Below are positions 9,596-18,413 of a stretch of 64,000 nucleotides of DNA, piece by piece. The DNA is from Methanocellaceae archaeon UBA148 (GTDB taxonomy: Archaea; Halobacteriota; UBA148), in assembly GCA_002495885.1 (NCBI GenBank), contig DAHG01000025.1:62001-126000 (forward strand). The letters are read 5' to 3'. The notes below the pieces were generated by a model. The model made no database searches, was not told the origin of the DNA, and saw only the letters and a list, made by a program, of their open reading frames with translations. Positions within the stretch are counted from its first letter, which is position 1. Every line of letters starts with the position of its first letter. A program made the position numbers and the translations under genes.

Positions 9596-10347
9596 TTAAA
9601 CACCTCTTCTAGCTTTGATATGGAGGATTCAGTCCAGATTGTCAGGCGACCGGCATTCGCACCAGGTGCAAGCAATTCCGCGTTTAATGCATCCACAAGG
9701 ACAGCATCCATACCGGGTAGATTGCGCGCTGCTCGAACTATGCCCCTGTCCTCAGAAATTATAAGTAGGATGCTCTTCTTTCGTTTATACTTTCTGCCCC
9801 TCATCTTGCCTTTACCTGCTCTAATTTTTTTATTTTTTGCCCTAAGAACATCATCCCATAGATTAATAGTTTGTAAAAATTCTTTCATCTCAGACGCTTT
9901 GGTCAACTCCTCTAGAGAATCCTCGATGATTATCGGCAGTTCAAGATCAAACTTATGCCCCCTACCCTTGACTACGTAGGGATTAGCAGTAGCAGCTATC
10001 GCAGACCTGATAGCTTTTCTTCGTTCTTTTTTGTTTATCTTTTCAGAAAGATTCTTCTGAACCTTAGGGGGATGAGCTCTTCTTCCGCCAACGGCGAAAG
10101 GAACTATGGCAACTCTATCGCCATTCTTGATTCTTGGTGCCCTGGCGACACCTCTACCAACGCCCCAACTCTCAGCCGACGTCCTCATGCCGGCATATAT
10201 ATCAGGGCCATACGGCTGCAACCGGTTGGCCTGTGCTGCAATGACTGCCTTCTTGATCAGGTCAGGTCTGTACGCCTCATCAAAGATTTTTGGCAGTTCT
10301 ATCTTGCCTTTGACATTTCCTGTTAGATCTATAATTTGTGCTTCCAT
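9592..10347 (-). CDS. rpl4: Large-subunit ribosomal protein uL4
   Basis: Archaeal L4, 251 residues, which binds 23S rRNA and extends a loop into the exit tunnel. The loop region reads [17 protein letters not shown], followed by [20 protein letters not shown]. In bacteria L4 autoregulates this operon; whether that holds here cannot be judged from sequence. It lies five bases after L3 and overlaps L23. Confidence 0.95.
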   Translation of the reverse strand: MEAQIIDLTGNVKGKIELPKIFDEAYRPDLIKKAVIAAQANRLQPYGPDIYAGMRTSAESWGVGRGVARAPRIKNGDRVAIVPFAVGGRRAHPPKVQKNLSEKINKKERRKAIRSAIAATANPYVVKGRGHKFDLELPIIIEDSLEELTKASEMKEFLQTINLWDDVLRAKNKKIRAGKGKMRGRKYKRKKSILLIISEDRGIVRAARNLPGMDAVLVDALNAELLAPGANAGRLTIWTESSISKLEEVFK

Positions 10348-10351
10348 TGTA

Positions 10352-11365
10352 TCATCCCTGTTTGGATTCCTTGCTCACATAACTGATTTCTGGAGCACCA
10401 CTCATCACTACGGTTGGTCTGATTGCAGGACGCATACGAATTAAACGTTTTGCTGATCCTGGAACAGTTCCTTTGAGCATTACGAATCGGTTACCTACTA
10501 TACCATAGTTTAGAAACCCGCCTTTAGGATTTACATCTTCCGAATCAGAACCTATTCTCAGAATTTGTTTATTGAACTCGGTGCGCTGATGATAACCCGT
10601 CTGCCCTAGCTGGGGCACCTGCCATCTTATTCTAGCTGGGTGCCATGGTCCAAGAGTACCAATATGTCTTTTTTTACCAGTTCTAGCATGCTTGCGTTTT
10701 TGAACTTGAACTCCCCACCTTTTTACAGGACCTTGTACTCCCTTTCCTTTTGTGATAGCGGCAACGTCGACCAACTCTCCGTCCTTGAAAACATCTGATA
10801 TATTCATTTCCTTGCCGAGAATTTTCTTCGCATACTCAAACCTAGCGGAAATATCTCCACCGCCGATTCTAGTTTCCATTATATCTGGCTTTTTCTTCGG
10901 TATGCTGGGTATCTTGGCAGGAAGCGTGTAAGTCAGTACAAAAATGTCATCTACGATGCCTTGGGGGATTAACTCCTCCATCTTCTTCAACGCTGTAATG
11001 GTGTCATAATTTTTTGGTGATGGTGATGACCTGCTGAAATCAGGGTCAAGTTCGTTTGCCCATACTTCTGTTACGGACTTCGTACCATAAGGCGTGTGAT
11101 TATAAGCCCTGATCGCTGCTATCTTCATAGAAGGCGTTTCAAGGATTGTTACTGGCACTGATATTTCCATGCCCTCTGTCGAGCTATTTTTTCCGTTATC
11201 CACCATTAGCACGTGGGTCATTCCTGCTTTATAGCCAGCAAAACCTTGCATTTTTGGCTCTCCGTCTACTTTTGACCAAGATCTGAATCTAGCCACAGCT
11301 GCCTTTGCCCGCTTTCTTGGGCTGAACGCTAAAGACCCTTTTCTCGGACGGTGTCTTTTTGGCAT
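10352..11365 (-). CDS. rpl3: Large-subunit ribosomal protein uL3
   Basis: Archaeal L3, 337 residues, a large-subunit assembly initiator reaching the peptidyl-transferase centre. It starts [20 protein letters not shown]. The conserved central tract includes [20 protein letters not shown] and [21 protein letters not shown] strong GGAGGTAAA ribosome-binding site lies before the ATG. It is the first ribosomal gene of the superoperon, preceded by the SPOUT gene. Confidence 0.96.
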   Translation of the reverse strand: MPKRHRPRKGSLAFSPRKRAKAAVARFRSWSKVDGEPKMQGFAGYKAGMTHVLMVDNGKNSSTEGMEISVPVTILETPSMKIAAIRAYNHTPYGTKSVTEVWANELDPDFSRSSPSPKNYDTITALKKMEELIPQGIVDDIFVLTYTLPAKIPSIPKKKPDIMETRIGGGDISARFEYAKKILGKEMNISDVFKDGELVDVAAITKGKGVQGPVKRWGVQVQKRKHARTGKKRHIGTLGPWHPARIRWQVPQLGQTGYHQRTEFNKQILRIGSDSEDVNPKGGFLNYGIVGNRFVMLKGTVPGSAKRLIRMRPAIRPTVVMSGAPEISYVSKESKQG

Positions 11366-11366
11366 T

Positions 11367-12191
11367 TTACCTCCAGATAATATTTAACATTGCAAGAGTT
11401 GCTAATATTGCCTCTTCTATTCTGACCGTATTGGTCCCTTGATTTGGGATCGTGTTTATTATGTGATCGGCAAGGTCAGATAGGAGTAATCCCTCTTCTC
11501 CTAGGATGGTATCAAGTCCTCTGTTTGGGGAGCCGAATGCAATTGAGATTTCCCCTTTCATCGCCTCTCTCAGCTGGGATAGCATTTTTACGTCCACGAC
11601 TTCGCCACATCTGGATGTGGCAATAACCTTGGACTGTGCTTTCAGCGTTTCACCTAGTGTCCCTGAGATGTGGGTTTGATACCCCCAATATAGTGGAATT
11701 TGATCCTTGTTTGCCAGTTTAACCTGCAATGGCCTTCGCGAAAATATTTTGACGGTTACACGCTCCCCTTTCTGCAAGATTTTATCTGTGCTTAAAGGGG
11801 CTGGGCTTTTTATTCCTATATCAACCCAAGCGTTTTCGCCAGGTCCAACTTTGGTTACGATCCCTTCTCGAAATTCTCCTGTCTCAGGAGTTCGCAATGG
11901 ATGGTGTGGAGTTCGCAGTGGTGGGATGACACCTACATATCTTAGCTCATCGCTCAACGGAAACAACTGCTTACGCATGTACTGTGGTGTTTCCGCATAC
12001 CTAAGCACTAGGTCGATGAATTTGCTGTCATCGTACTCCGGATCTTTGTAGATTATTATCTTGCCCACCTTGAATATCGATGCTGATCTTGCGATTTGTC
12101 CTACCTTGTATATCTTGATTCGTGGATCCCTGCTCTCAGATGTCAGAGAAGAGGGTATCAGTATTGACAGATAACATTGCATTGCTGTCAT
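11367..12191 (-). CDS. SPOUT-class RNA methyltransferase (COG2106 / SPOUT1-C9orf114 family)
   Basis: This 274-residue protein belongs to the deep-knot SPOUT methyltransferases found upstream of L3 in many archaeal S10 operons; human SPOUT1 is a homologue. The knot-forming C-terminus has AMKGEISIAFGSPNRGLDTI and ends NTVRIEEAILATLAMLNIIW. An inserted OB-like segment lies in the middle (VTKVGPGENAWVDIGIKSPA). By analogy it would methylate rRNA, possibly uridine; the target site cannot be read from sequence. It is the first gene of the superoperon. Its upstream region holds a TATA-like box at 12224-12231 and, 16 bp further out, a copy of the multi-box repeat. Confidence 0.88.
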   Translation of the reverse strand: MTAMQCYLSILIPSSLTSESRDPRIKIYKVGQIARSASIFKVGKIIIYKDPEYDDSKFIDLVLRYAETPQYMRKQLFPLSDELRYVGVIPPLRTPHHPLRTPETGEFREGIVTKVGPGENAWVDIGIKSPAPLSTDKILQKGERVTVKIFSRRPLQVKLANKDQIPLYWGYQTHISGTLGETLKAQSKVIATSRCGEVVDVKMLSQLREAMKGEISIAFGSPNRGLDTILGEEGLLLSDLADHIINTIPNQGTNTVRIEEAILATLAMLNIIWR

Positions 12192-12246
12192 CCATGCATT
12201 TCGGAGTATATAATGCTGTCTTTTATTTAAAGGTTTTCATAGCGAA

Positions 12247-12332
12247 AGCCTTGCTCCTAAAGTCGTGTTTGCTCCTAAAGTATTGAACTTGCTCCTAATG
12301 TCGGCTGAAAAACGGACTTTAGGAGCAAAGCT
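12247..12332 (+). repeat. Multi-box inverted-repeat element, copy A
   Basis: Terminal inverted repeats of about 18 bp lie at 12247-12264 and 12315-12332 around the core TTGCTCCTAAAGTC. Inside, the box CTCCTAA recurs with starts of the CCTAA core at 12256, 12274 and 12294 (spacings 18 and 20), followed by one inverted TTAGG at 12319. The linker CATAGCGAA (12238-12246) lies on one side and GCCTCACTCA (12333-12342) on the other. Both linkers recur in reverse complement at copies B1 and B2. The element lies between the divergent SPOUT and Mut7-C genes, 16 bp from a TATA-like box of the ribosomal superoperon. Confidence 0.9.
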
Positions 12333-12535
12333 GCCTCACTCATCTCTTACAATCGTCAGTTTGATATCATATATAATGATGATTTTACTAGAGACACCGT
12401 TGGCATCAAGATGGCGACAATCTTATGTGCCTTTAATGAAACCGTGTTATGAGCTAGTAGCTCTGGAAATCAGAACAGAAGTGGAAAACCAGAAGGACTC
12501 AAAAAGATGGGGATGAAACAGCCCAAGAACGAAAG

Positions 12536-13054
12536 ATGAAATTCATAGTAGATCGAATGTTAGGTAGGTTAACTATATGGCTCCGCCTACTAGGGTACGA
12601 TACTGTCAGCGCGAGCGATTTTGCCTTAGAGAGCAAAGAGGATGAGTTTTTAATTCAGTTTGCGGGGCATAAAAGAATCTTGGTTACAAGAGACAAAATG
12701 CTGGGATCAATGGCAGAAAGGGCTGGTGTCCGAGTTTGTTTGATCAACTCTGATGCAATCATGGAACAATTGGAAGAGATGGTATCTAACTGTAATATTG
12801 ACCTTGAACCAAAGATAGCCAGATGCACTATATGTAATGCACTTATCAGAAAAATTCGGTTCAACGAATTAGGCATGCTTAAGAATGGGGATTATGTTCC
12901 AGAGGATTTGGTTGAAGATGGAATTGATTTTTGGATATGCGACAGCTGTGGAAAAGTCTATTGGGAAGGTAGCCACTGGGACGACATCCATAAAAGACTT
13001 GAGAAGTTACGGGAAAGGGTGGCTTCAAAGGTATCCCTCACAAAAAATTTCTGA
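12536..13054 (+). CDS. Mut7-C domain protein with zinc ribbon (DUF82 family, putative RNase)
   Basis: The 172-residue protein has the Mut7-C/DUF82 architecture: a PIN-like N-terminal domain (MKFIVDRMLGRLTIWLRLLG with Asp6; ILVTRDKML with Asp53) followed by a zinc ribbon with Cys97, Cys100, Cys135 and Cys138. The family is predicted to act as an RNA nuclease, from its relation to the C-terminus of the Mut-7 exonuclease. It is the first of a short plus-strand run followed by archease and a small zinc-ribbon protein. It is divergent from the ribosomal superoperon, with copy A of the repeat in the shared intergenic region. Confidence 0.85.
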   Translation: MKFIVDRMLGRLTIWLRLLGYDTVSASDFALESKEDEFLIQFAGHKRILVTRDKMLGSMAERAGVRVCLINSDAIMEQLEEMVSNCNIDLEPKIARCTICNALIRKIRFNELGMLKNGDYVPEDLVEDGIDFWICDSCGKVYWEGSHWDDIHKRLEKLRERVASKVSLTKNF

Positions 13055-13133
13055 AAAATTCAAGCTAGTTCATATCCAAAAAGTTTTAGGATTGGGCATG
13101 GCCATTAATAAACATAAATGGTAAGATACCAGC

Positions 13134-13556
13134 ATGAAAAAATTTGAGTTTCTGGGATTTGCTACAGCAGACATATGTTTCAAAGCCTATGGAAAAACTT
13201 TAGAGGAGGTTTTTGCCAATGCTGCCCTTGCGATGTTTGAGGTTATAATCGAAACTGAGAACGTCGAGTCAATAGTGGTGAAAGAGATAAAGGTTCAGGG
13301 CGAGGATTTAAAATCATTGATGTTCGAGTGGCTCAACGAACTGCTATTCTACGTCGATGCCGAGGGTCTCGCTTTCTCCAAATTTGACGTTCGGATAGAT
13401 GAAAATCAGATGAGACTTAGTGCAAAAGTTTCAGGTGAGCCCATCGATCAAGCCAAACATGTAATTAAGACAGATGTAAAGGCCTGCACATATCACAGCA
13501 TGGAAATCAAGCAGATGGATGAGACGTGGATTGCTCAAGTAATCCTTGACATATGA
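13134..13556 (+). CDS. Archease (RtcB activator)
   Basis: Archease promotes guanylylation and multiple turnover of the RNA ligase RtcB during tRNA splicing and repair. The 140-residue product has the hallmarks KAYGKTLEEVFANAALAMFE near the N-terminus, ESIVVKEIKVQGEDLKSLMF and a C-terminal VKACTYHSMEIK segment with YHS. The usual HTAD metal-site motif reads ATAD here (FATADICFKAYG), so the histidine is lost while the aspartate is kept. The cognate rtcB lies about 7 kb downstream on the other strand rather than adjacent. Confidence 0.9.
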   Translation: MKKFEFLGFATADICFKAYGKTLEEVFANAALAMFEVIIETENVESIVVKEIKVQGEDLKSLMFEWLNELLFYVDAEGLAFSKFDVRIDENQMRLSAKVSGEPIDQAKHVIKTDVKACTYHSMEIKQMDETWIAQVILDI

Positions 13557-13562
13557 GAATTT

Positions 13563-13685
13563 ATGAAGAAAGAATGTCCCAATTGTGGTGCAGACCTGGA
13601 ATTTATCCTTGACGAGTTTGTTTGCCCTGAGTGCGAGTATCATGAGTTAAGGTCAAAGAAAGAGTTTAAAGGCTCTTTTAGGTGA
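13563..13685 (+). CDS. Small zinc-ribbon protein
   Basis: A 40-residue product, beginning six bases after the archease stop, with two CPxC pairs (KECPNCGADL and FVCPECEYHEL) that make a compact zinc ribbon. Similar mini zinc ribbons are common in archaea and usually uncharacterised. Its tight spacing suggests co-transcription with archease, but no specific function can be assigned. Confidence 0.65.
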   Translation: MKKECPNCGADLEFILDEFVCPECEYHELRSKKEFKGSFR

Positions 13686-13731
13686 AAAATTCTCTCTTCA
13701 AAGATTTTTACTAAAATGTTTTTAATATATG

Positions 13732-13806
13732 TTAATTAAATACAGAGATTCTTACGGGGCGCATTTCATCAAGTTTGTTGGTGATTTCTTTAAGTTCATA
13801 ACTCAT
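13732..13806 (-). CDS. Possible 24-residue micro-ORF with a perfect Shine-Dalgarno
   Basis: Read from the ATG at 13806 to TAA at 13732, this gives MSYELKEITNKLDEMRPVRI plus four residues. A GGGAGGTG sequence, complementary to the 16S 3' end, lies 8 bp before the ATG. The peptide has a coiled-coil-like Leu/Ile pattern. It may be a small protein, a leader peptide or the surviving start of a lost gene. Confidence 0.3.
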   Translation of the reverse strand: MSYELKEITNKLDEMRPVRISVFN

Positions 13807-13946
13807 TTTAATACACCTCCCAATAATGACTTTTACTGAATTTTATCCCTCACAGTAGTGGTTGTCAATGTATGCTATTTTATCTTTGCATCATGACCAT
13901 AAAATACAAGTACGAAATAGATGTGTTATTATGATGTTGAGTTATA

Positions 13947-14797
13947 ATGACAAAACAAAATAAATCCGAAAACCGGAATTTATTATTGTTCTTTTTGATT
14001 GCCTTTGGCTTTACATGGTTGTTTTGGGTCCCTGAAGCCTTGGCAATGCGTGGACTGCTTGGGGTCTTCTATTCTGGTCAACTTTTTAATCAGTTCCCAC
14101 AATCCAGCCGCATGGGGACCTTTTGTGAGCGCTTTTTTTATCCACTTGGTGGAATGAAAGAAGGGAAGGAGTAATAAGATTGTTGAAAAGAGGGGGTGGA
14201 TTATAGATTCGCAAAAGTGTGGTGGATTACCCACATCCTGATATTCCCGACAAGATGGGGGGGCACTCTCTTGTTGGCAATACTTGCAGGGGGATACTGT
14301 CCCTCAACTATTCTGGGCACCTAATCCCCTTTCAATCGTTGTCTACTTTTTCATGGTTTTATTATTTCAGGGGCCTCTTCAAGAGGAATTCGGTTGGGGG
14401 GGGTACGCTCTTGACAGAATTCAGGCACGGTTTAATGCGCTTAATTCCAGCATAATCCTTGGAGTTATGTGGGCGGCTTTGGCATATTCCATATTTTTGG
14501 ATAGGTGAGGAGGCCATTTACATGTACACCTTTCTCCCTTTCATCCTTTCAGCTATCCTGATCACAATACTAATGACTTGGTTGTATAATAATACGGGAG
14601 GCAGCCTCTTGGTCGCTCTTATTTTTCACACAATGTTTAATTATTCGGCTCAAATCTTTTCGATCCTTGAGACCCAACAAGGCGGTTTATTTTATCTTAT
14701 CCTATTCATTTCGATTGTAATTGCCGTAGTAGCAATTACGGGACCTAAAAGACTGGTTCGTGAAAAATCAATAAAATATCCTCAAAGAACTACTTGA
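13947..14797 (+). pseudogene. Decayed CPBP-family intramembrane metalloprotease
   Basis: Several reading frames must be joined to follow one CPBP (CAAX/Abi-type) protease. The N-terminal transmembrane segment RNLLLFFLIAFGFTWLFWVP lies at 13947. The catalytic region VVYFFMVLLFQGPLQEEFGW is in a second frame near 14340-14400. The C-terminal SGG-type segment LLVALIFHTMFNYSAQ is in a third frame near 14600. At least three frame changes and a short internal loss are needed. The EExxxR motif reads EEFGWG inside a run of nine G, so its arginine is lost. The intact family cleaves prenylated or membrane proteins. I regard this as a dead gene. Confidence 0.8.
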
Positions 14798-14882
14798 AGG
14801 AACATAAAACCTTTAATTTTTTTTATTTTAGACTTATTTACTGGACCTTAAACGTCACAGTTCATTCTAAAAAGACATTCGT

Positions 14883-15416
14883 CTACAATTTTTGGGCTAT
14901 TATACGGGCAATCGCTTGGGGGCCTTTAAAGACTCCTTCGCGGTAGCGTAGACACCAGAAATCACGAAACATATCAAGAAGCTCATTATGCTTCAGCATG
15001 TATTCGGGGTTCTTTGGTTTCCCAAAACGAGCTTGATTCACAATAAAAGTTTCATAGACTACCATTCCACCTTTTCGCAATCCATCCTTTATTTGAGGTA
15101 TAAGGGATCGCTGTAGATAATTAAAGCACATAATCGCCTCATAGGTATCTTTTTCAATCAGATAACCGTCCTCCAAATCAGAAACCTGTGCCTTGATGGT
15201 AACACCAGCCTTTCTTGCCAATTCCATAGCAATATCTACTGCTTTAGGTGATATATCAACGCCCTCTACATCGAAACCCCGTTTAGTCAAGTATATTGCA
15301 TTTCTTCCGCTGCCCATAGCAACATCCGGTACTCTGCCTTTAGGCAAAAGTTCCACGTTTCGTACCAGGAATTCTGCTGGCTCAAAACTATTTTCATGAA
15401 TATCGGTAATGATCAT
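14883..15416 (-). CDS. Class I SAM-dependent methyltransferase (TehB-like)
   Basis: A 177-residue Rossmann-fold methyltransferase. Motif I reads RVPDVAMGSGRNAIYLTKRG, with the SAM-binding GSGRNA; the acidic residue after strand 2 is in VEGVDISPKAV, and strand 4 is YEAIMCFNYLQRSLIPQI. It resembles small TehB/tellurite-resistance-like methyltransferases common in archaea. The substrate is unknown. It stands alone, convergent with the decayed CPBP gene. Confidence 0.78.
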   Translation of the reverse strand: MIITDIHENSFEPAEFLVRNVELLPKGRVPDVAMGSGRNAIYLTKRGFDVEGVDISPKAVDIAMELARKAGVTIKAQVSDLEDGYLIEKDTYEAIMCFNYLQRSLIPQIKDGLRKGGMVVYETFIVNQARFGKPKNPEYMLKHNELLDMFRDFWCLRYREGVFKGPQAIARIIAQKL

Positions 15417-15754
15417 CCAGTACTTAGTTATATTTTAAAATTTGATCATTCTGACTATTTATTGATTTCAACCCCTTCTTAATATATATTGCATTGAACT
15501 CCCAATATAACATTGCCAAAATGTTGCCTGTTACTAATAAGGAAGAACCCTTCACAAAGCAAAATATAGAGTTATATCGTGCATAACAAAGGGTATCTTT
15601 TCCAACGCATTTCTCTGGATTTTTAGGTGTTACAAGCTATTTTTTTAATTTAGGTCGAGTCAAGATTTTTTTAATCCCAAGACTAACATTCATAATTTTA
15701 ATTTTTTTACATGATTTTTTAATTAGGTTCAGAGATGAATACTCAAAATATAAC
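15417..15754. other. AT-rich intergenic stretch with no recognised gene
   Basis: About 340 bp between the methyltransferase and the cytochrome b5-like lipoprotein, rich in T runs. I see no credible ORF, RNA gene or repeat. It should contain the upstream control region of the methyltransferase and the 3' end of the lipoprotein transcript. Confidence 0.5.
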
Positions 15755-16471
15755 TTAACCTTTAATCAATGTTCCAACAACTGGAAACTTTTGGGCTCTG
15801 TCAGCACCATGGGGGGCCTGAGCAAGATTTGCAGTCAAATCCGCTCCTGCGAAGTGAACACCCATATGCTTCCCATCCGGCCATACACGACTACCAGATA
15901 CATCATATACTATCCCGTCGACGGCTACGAATGCCTTGGCCCCATCTTTGCCATTGTATTTGGCAAGTTCCTCAGCGGTGAACTTTTGTATTAATGTTCC
16001 AACAACTGGAAACTTTTTTACCAGTGGTTCATGCGGGGCTTTTTTAAGATCTTCTGTCAAATCTTCACCAGCGTGATGAACCCCCCCATGATTCCCATTC
16101 GGCCATAGAACACTACCAGATACATCATATACTATCCCGTCGACGGCTACGAATGCCTTGGCCCCATCTTTGCCATTGTATTGAGTGAGTTCTTCAATGG
16201 TGAACTTTTGTGAAGGTATCGGAGTTGGAGTTGGCGTAGGTGTGGGAGTTGGTGTGGGTGTAGGCGTAGGTGTGGGAGTTGGTGTCGGTTTAGGTGTAGG
16301 AGTTGGTGTGGGTGTAGGAGTTGGTGTGGGTGTAGGTCTAGGCGTAGGCGTGGGGGCTGGAGTTGGCTCTTCGGGTGATACGCATCCCGAAATACCCATA
16401 GCTGCTACGGCTCCAGCAAGTGCGAGAGACTTGAGAAACTTTCGTCGTCCTAGTTTTATAGGCTCTTCCAT
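15755..16471 (-). CDS. Tat-exported lipoprotein with Pro-Thr linker and two cytochrome b5-like domains
   Basis: The start is placed at the ATG at 16471 because AGGAGGAT lies just before it, giving 238 residues. Residues 6-30 carry a Tat signal ([16 protein letters not shown]) and a lipobox (GISGC). A linker of about 50 residues of repeated Pro-Thr follows. Two tandem domains start [20 protein letters not shown] and [20 protein letters not shown]; each has [14 protein letters not shown], a His-containing GVHxAGxDLT segment, and then [18 protein letters not shown]. This matches the cytochrome b5-like heme/steroid-binding family. An extracytoplasmic heme protein anchored to the membrane is the likely role. 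Heme binding is not proven. Confidence 0.82.
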   Translation of the reverse strand: MEEPIKLGRRKFLKSLALAGAVAAMGISGCVSPEEPTPAPTPTPRPTPTPTPTPTPTPTPKPTPTPTPTPTPTPTPTPTPTPTPIPSQKFTIEELTQYNGKDGAKAFVAVDGIVYDVSGSVLWPNGNHGGVHHAGEDLTEDLKKAPHEPLVKKFPVVGTLIQKFTAEELAKYNGKDGAKAFVAVDGIVYDVSGSRVWPDGKHMGVHFAGADLTANLAQAPHGADRAQKFPVVGTLIKG

Positions 16472-16601
16472 GGTAGAATCCTCCTGCAACATAACTTTTT
16501 TTTTATCTTTCACCAACACTAATAAAGCTTTCTGTTTCATTCAGTACATCCGAAAGTTAATAAAAGTAATAGAATTTTAAGTATCGAAAATTGCCAAATT
16601 A

Positions 16602-17042
16602 TCATCGAAAATCAATCCAAAATACGGAAATTCTAAAAAATAATGATAAGATCCACATAATCTTTAAAGAAATAGCATAGCTAGACCCCACTTCTAATCT
16701 TTTTTGCTTCTCTTCAGGAGGGGCCCCCTCCCAAATATGAGGAGGAACCGAGTATTCCGGCATCATTTTTCGATTTATTCTTGTTAAATCCTTCTCAAGA
16801 TATGTATTATCGAAAAAGCCGCTACGCAATTCAGTCAGTGGTGACAAAGAAATTATTTTATGACCTATGGAACAACAAGGTGAAAGGACGGCACAGAAAT
16901 CTGGTAAATTAACGTCGATTTTATAATTTTCACTCAAGTCTGGCTTTTGAATATTTGAAGAAACTAAAGTGTATCCTTTTAACAAATCTCCAAATCGCAA
17001 CGCTTCATCCATTTCTTCCTGATAGAACATAGCCATACTCAC
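16602..17042 (-). CDS. Unknown protein, possibly truncated at its C-terminus
   Basis: I do not recognise the family. The 146-residue product contains PDFCAVLSPCCSIGHKIISL, with adjacent cysteines, and DLTRINRKMMPEYSVPPHIW. The last about 25 residues turn hydrophobic and look out of character. Shifting frame near the SSYA codons gives YFFKDYVDL and then a stop, so a frameshift or truncated end is possible. Its start abuts the next gene upstream (17042), making it the last of three tightly packed genes with the TIGR04255 remnant. Confidence 0.5.
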   Translation of the reverse strand: MSMAMFYQEEMDEALRFGDLLKGYTLVSSNIQKPDLSENYKIDVNLPDFCAVLSPCCSIGHKIISLSPLTELRSGFFDNTYLEKDLTRINRKMMPEYSVPPHIWEGAPPEEKQKRLEVGSSYAISLKIMWILSLFFRISVFWIDFR

Positions 17043-17290
17043 TATTCATGATAAAATTCATCAACATCATGAAATCCTTTAGAAGTTATTTTTTGTTTGT
17101 AGAATAAAAACTCTTTATTTATTTTAACTTCTATTATTCCAATAAATTCATTGCTTGGAGTCAGTTTTATCTTGATTTGGTATTTGTCAAAGGGGTATGT
17201 AATTATTTTATAATCCTCAGGCATGTCTTGACCGCCTATACCTTGTTTTTGAAAGGTATTGTAATCATGCTCTTTTATGTATAAATCCAT
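17042..17290 (-). CDS. Unknown 82-residue protein
   Basis: No recognised family. The product is polar, with alternating beta-like segments (YKIITYPFDKYQIKIKLTPS, IGIIEVKINKEFLFYKQKI). It lies three bases downstream of the TIGR04255-like gene and touches the next gene, so the three are probably one transcript. The tight packing supports it being a real gene. Confidence 0.5.
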   Translation of the reverse strand: MDLYIKEHDYNTFQKQGIGGQDMPEDYKIITYPFDKYQIKIKLTPSNEFIGIIEVKINKEFLFYKQKITSKGFHDVDEFYHE

Positions 17291-17293
17291 AAT

Positions 17294-17933
17294 TCATTCC
17301 TCCGTTTTTTGTCGCATATATTGATAAACTGACTCCTTAATCGTTCTTTCGTACTCCTCATGTATTATTGTATGCAACTCGTCTGTAATTTTTAAGTAAT
17401 CAACAGGGCGAATATTCGTTGCAAAGCCATCAAAATCAAGAATTAATTTGTATTTATCATCTGATTTCTGTAAAGATTCAAGATAAATTATATTGTAATC
17501 ACCTTTTCTAGTTACTGTTCTAAATTGCATCTCATCACTATTAGCAAGATTAAACCTATCTAAAGGAAAAACTGAGTTGTAGAATGATCTAAACGTATCA
17601 TTATCTTTAGAGTGGATTGGACATTCATCGATATACCGCAATCCAATGCGATTAATTATTGGTATTGATATGATTTCAAAAAACGTATCCAATACAAATT
17701 GTATTATGTCTCTAAATTTTTCTCCTCCTTCTAAATAGTTTCCACCTTTCCCTCTGGTCCAATATCTGCAAACACAACGTGTCTTCTTAATAGAAGAGCA
17801 GAGTTCTGGAATTCTTCCATTATCTTCAACTGCAAGTCTCCTATTTTTTCTCTATATAGAACAGATTAGGGTATTTAATTTGAAATATCACTTGCTTTAC
17901 AGTAGGGTTGGGAAATATTTCATTGATGACCAT
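17294..17933 (-). pseudogene. TIGR04255-family gene, frameshifted
   Basis: The intact C-terminal 132 residues from 17692 contain the family hallmark IISIPIINRIGLRYIDE and a terminal LHTIIHEEYERTIKESVYQY. Upstream, the N-terminal part can be followed in other frames. From the ATG at 17933 it reads INEIFPNPTVKQVIFQIKYP and on to FYIE. After an A6 run the frame changes to EKIGDLQLKIMEEFQNSALL. Near 17740 the next change leads into NYLEGGEKFRDIIQFVLDTF. A middle segment also seems missing. The family is widespread, patchily distributed and of unknown function, often near mobile or defence genes. Confidence 0.7.
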
Positions 17934-18413
17934 AATTTATACCACCTTTTCTATATTAACATCATAACGCATAATTTTCGGACTATTAAGCCTTTTGCTC
18001 ACGATTGCGTATAACTCTTTATATCAGAACTCCATCATAAAAAGATTCTTACTATTGTCCTACTATCGAATCATCAACTTTCTCGGTGTAATCTGACCAT
18101 CAGAAATACTATTGATACCCCCAAACTTTAAACTTAAACCCCAAAATTTAGTTGACGGTGCCATCAACTTTCGGAAGTACTGTTCATTTAACCCCACTAA
18201 CCAACTCTTCAAACAAAACAGTCCGCTTATCGATCTTTTCATCAAACCCCAGGATCATGCTATACTTAATAGGCTTGTCCAAATTTAATAAGAGAGTGTG
18301 AACTTTTACAAAGTGCCATCCTGAAATCGTAAGAGACAAAAAATACAGAAGTCCATATCCCTTACAAAATTTTTTAAATAACTTTAAATAGTTCTACAGA
18401 AAGGGAACTCACC
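17934..18413. other. Intergenic stretch, no gene recognised
   Basis: About 480 bp between the TIGR04255 remnant and mgtC. A 60-codon minus-strand ORF at 18063-18245 has no family character and no ribosome-binding site. An AT-rich tract near 18370-18390 (TTTAAATAACTTTAAATAG) is a plausible promoter for mgtC. Confidence 0.45.

Noticed and set aside
12265..12516. Reading frame starting in the repeat upstream of the Mut7-C gene
   Set aside because: It translates repeat copy A and promoter sequence; similar peptides come from the other copies, so it is not a gene.
16205..16360. Short repeats that could suggest a CRISPR or minisatellite
   Set aside because: The period is that of Pro-Thr codons inside an open gene; there are no spacers.
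16185..16580. Plus-strand frame rich in Gly-Val repeats
   Set aside because: It is the antisense of the Pro-Thr linker of the cytochrome b5-like lipoprotein.
18063..18245. 60-codon minus-strand frame upstream of mgtC
   Set aside because: No ribosome-binding site, no family likeness, and low-complexity composition.
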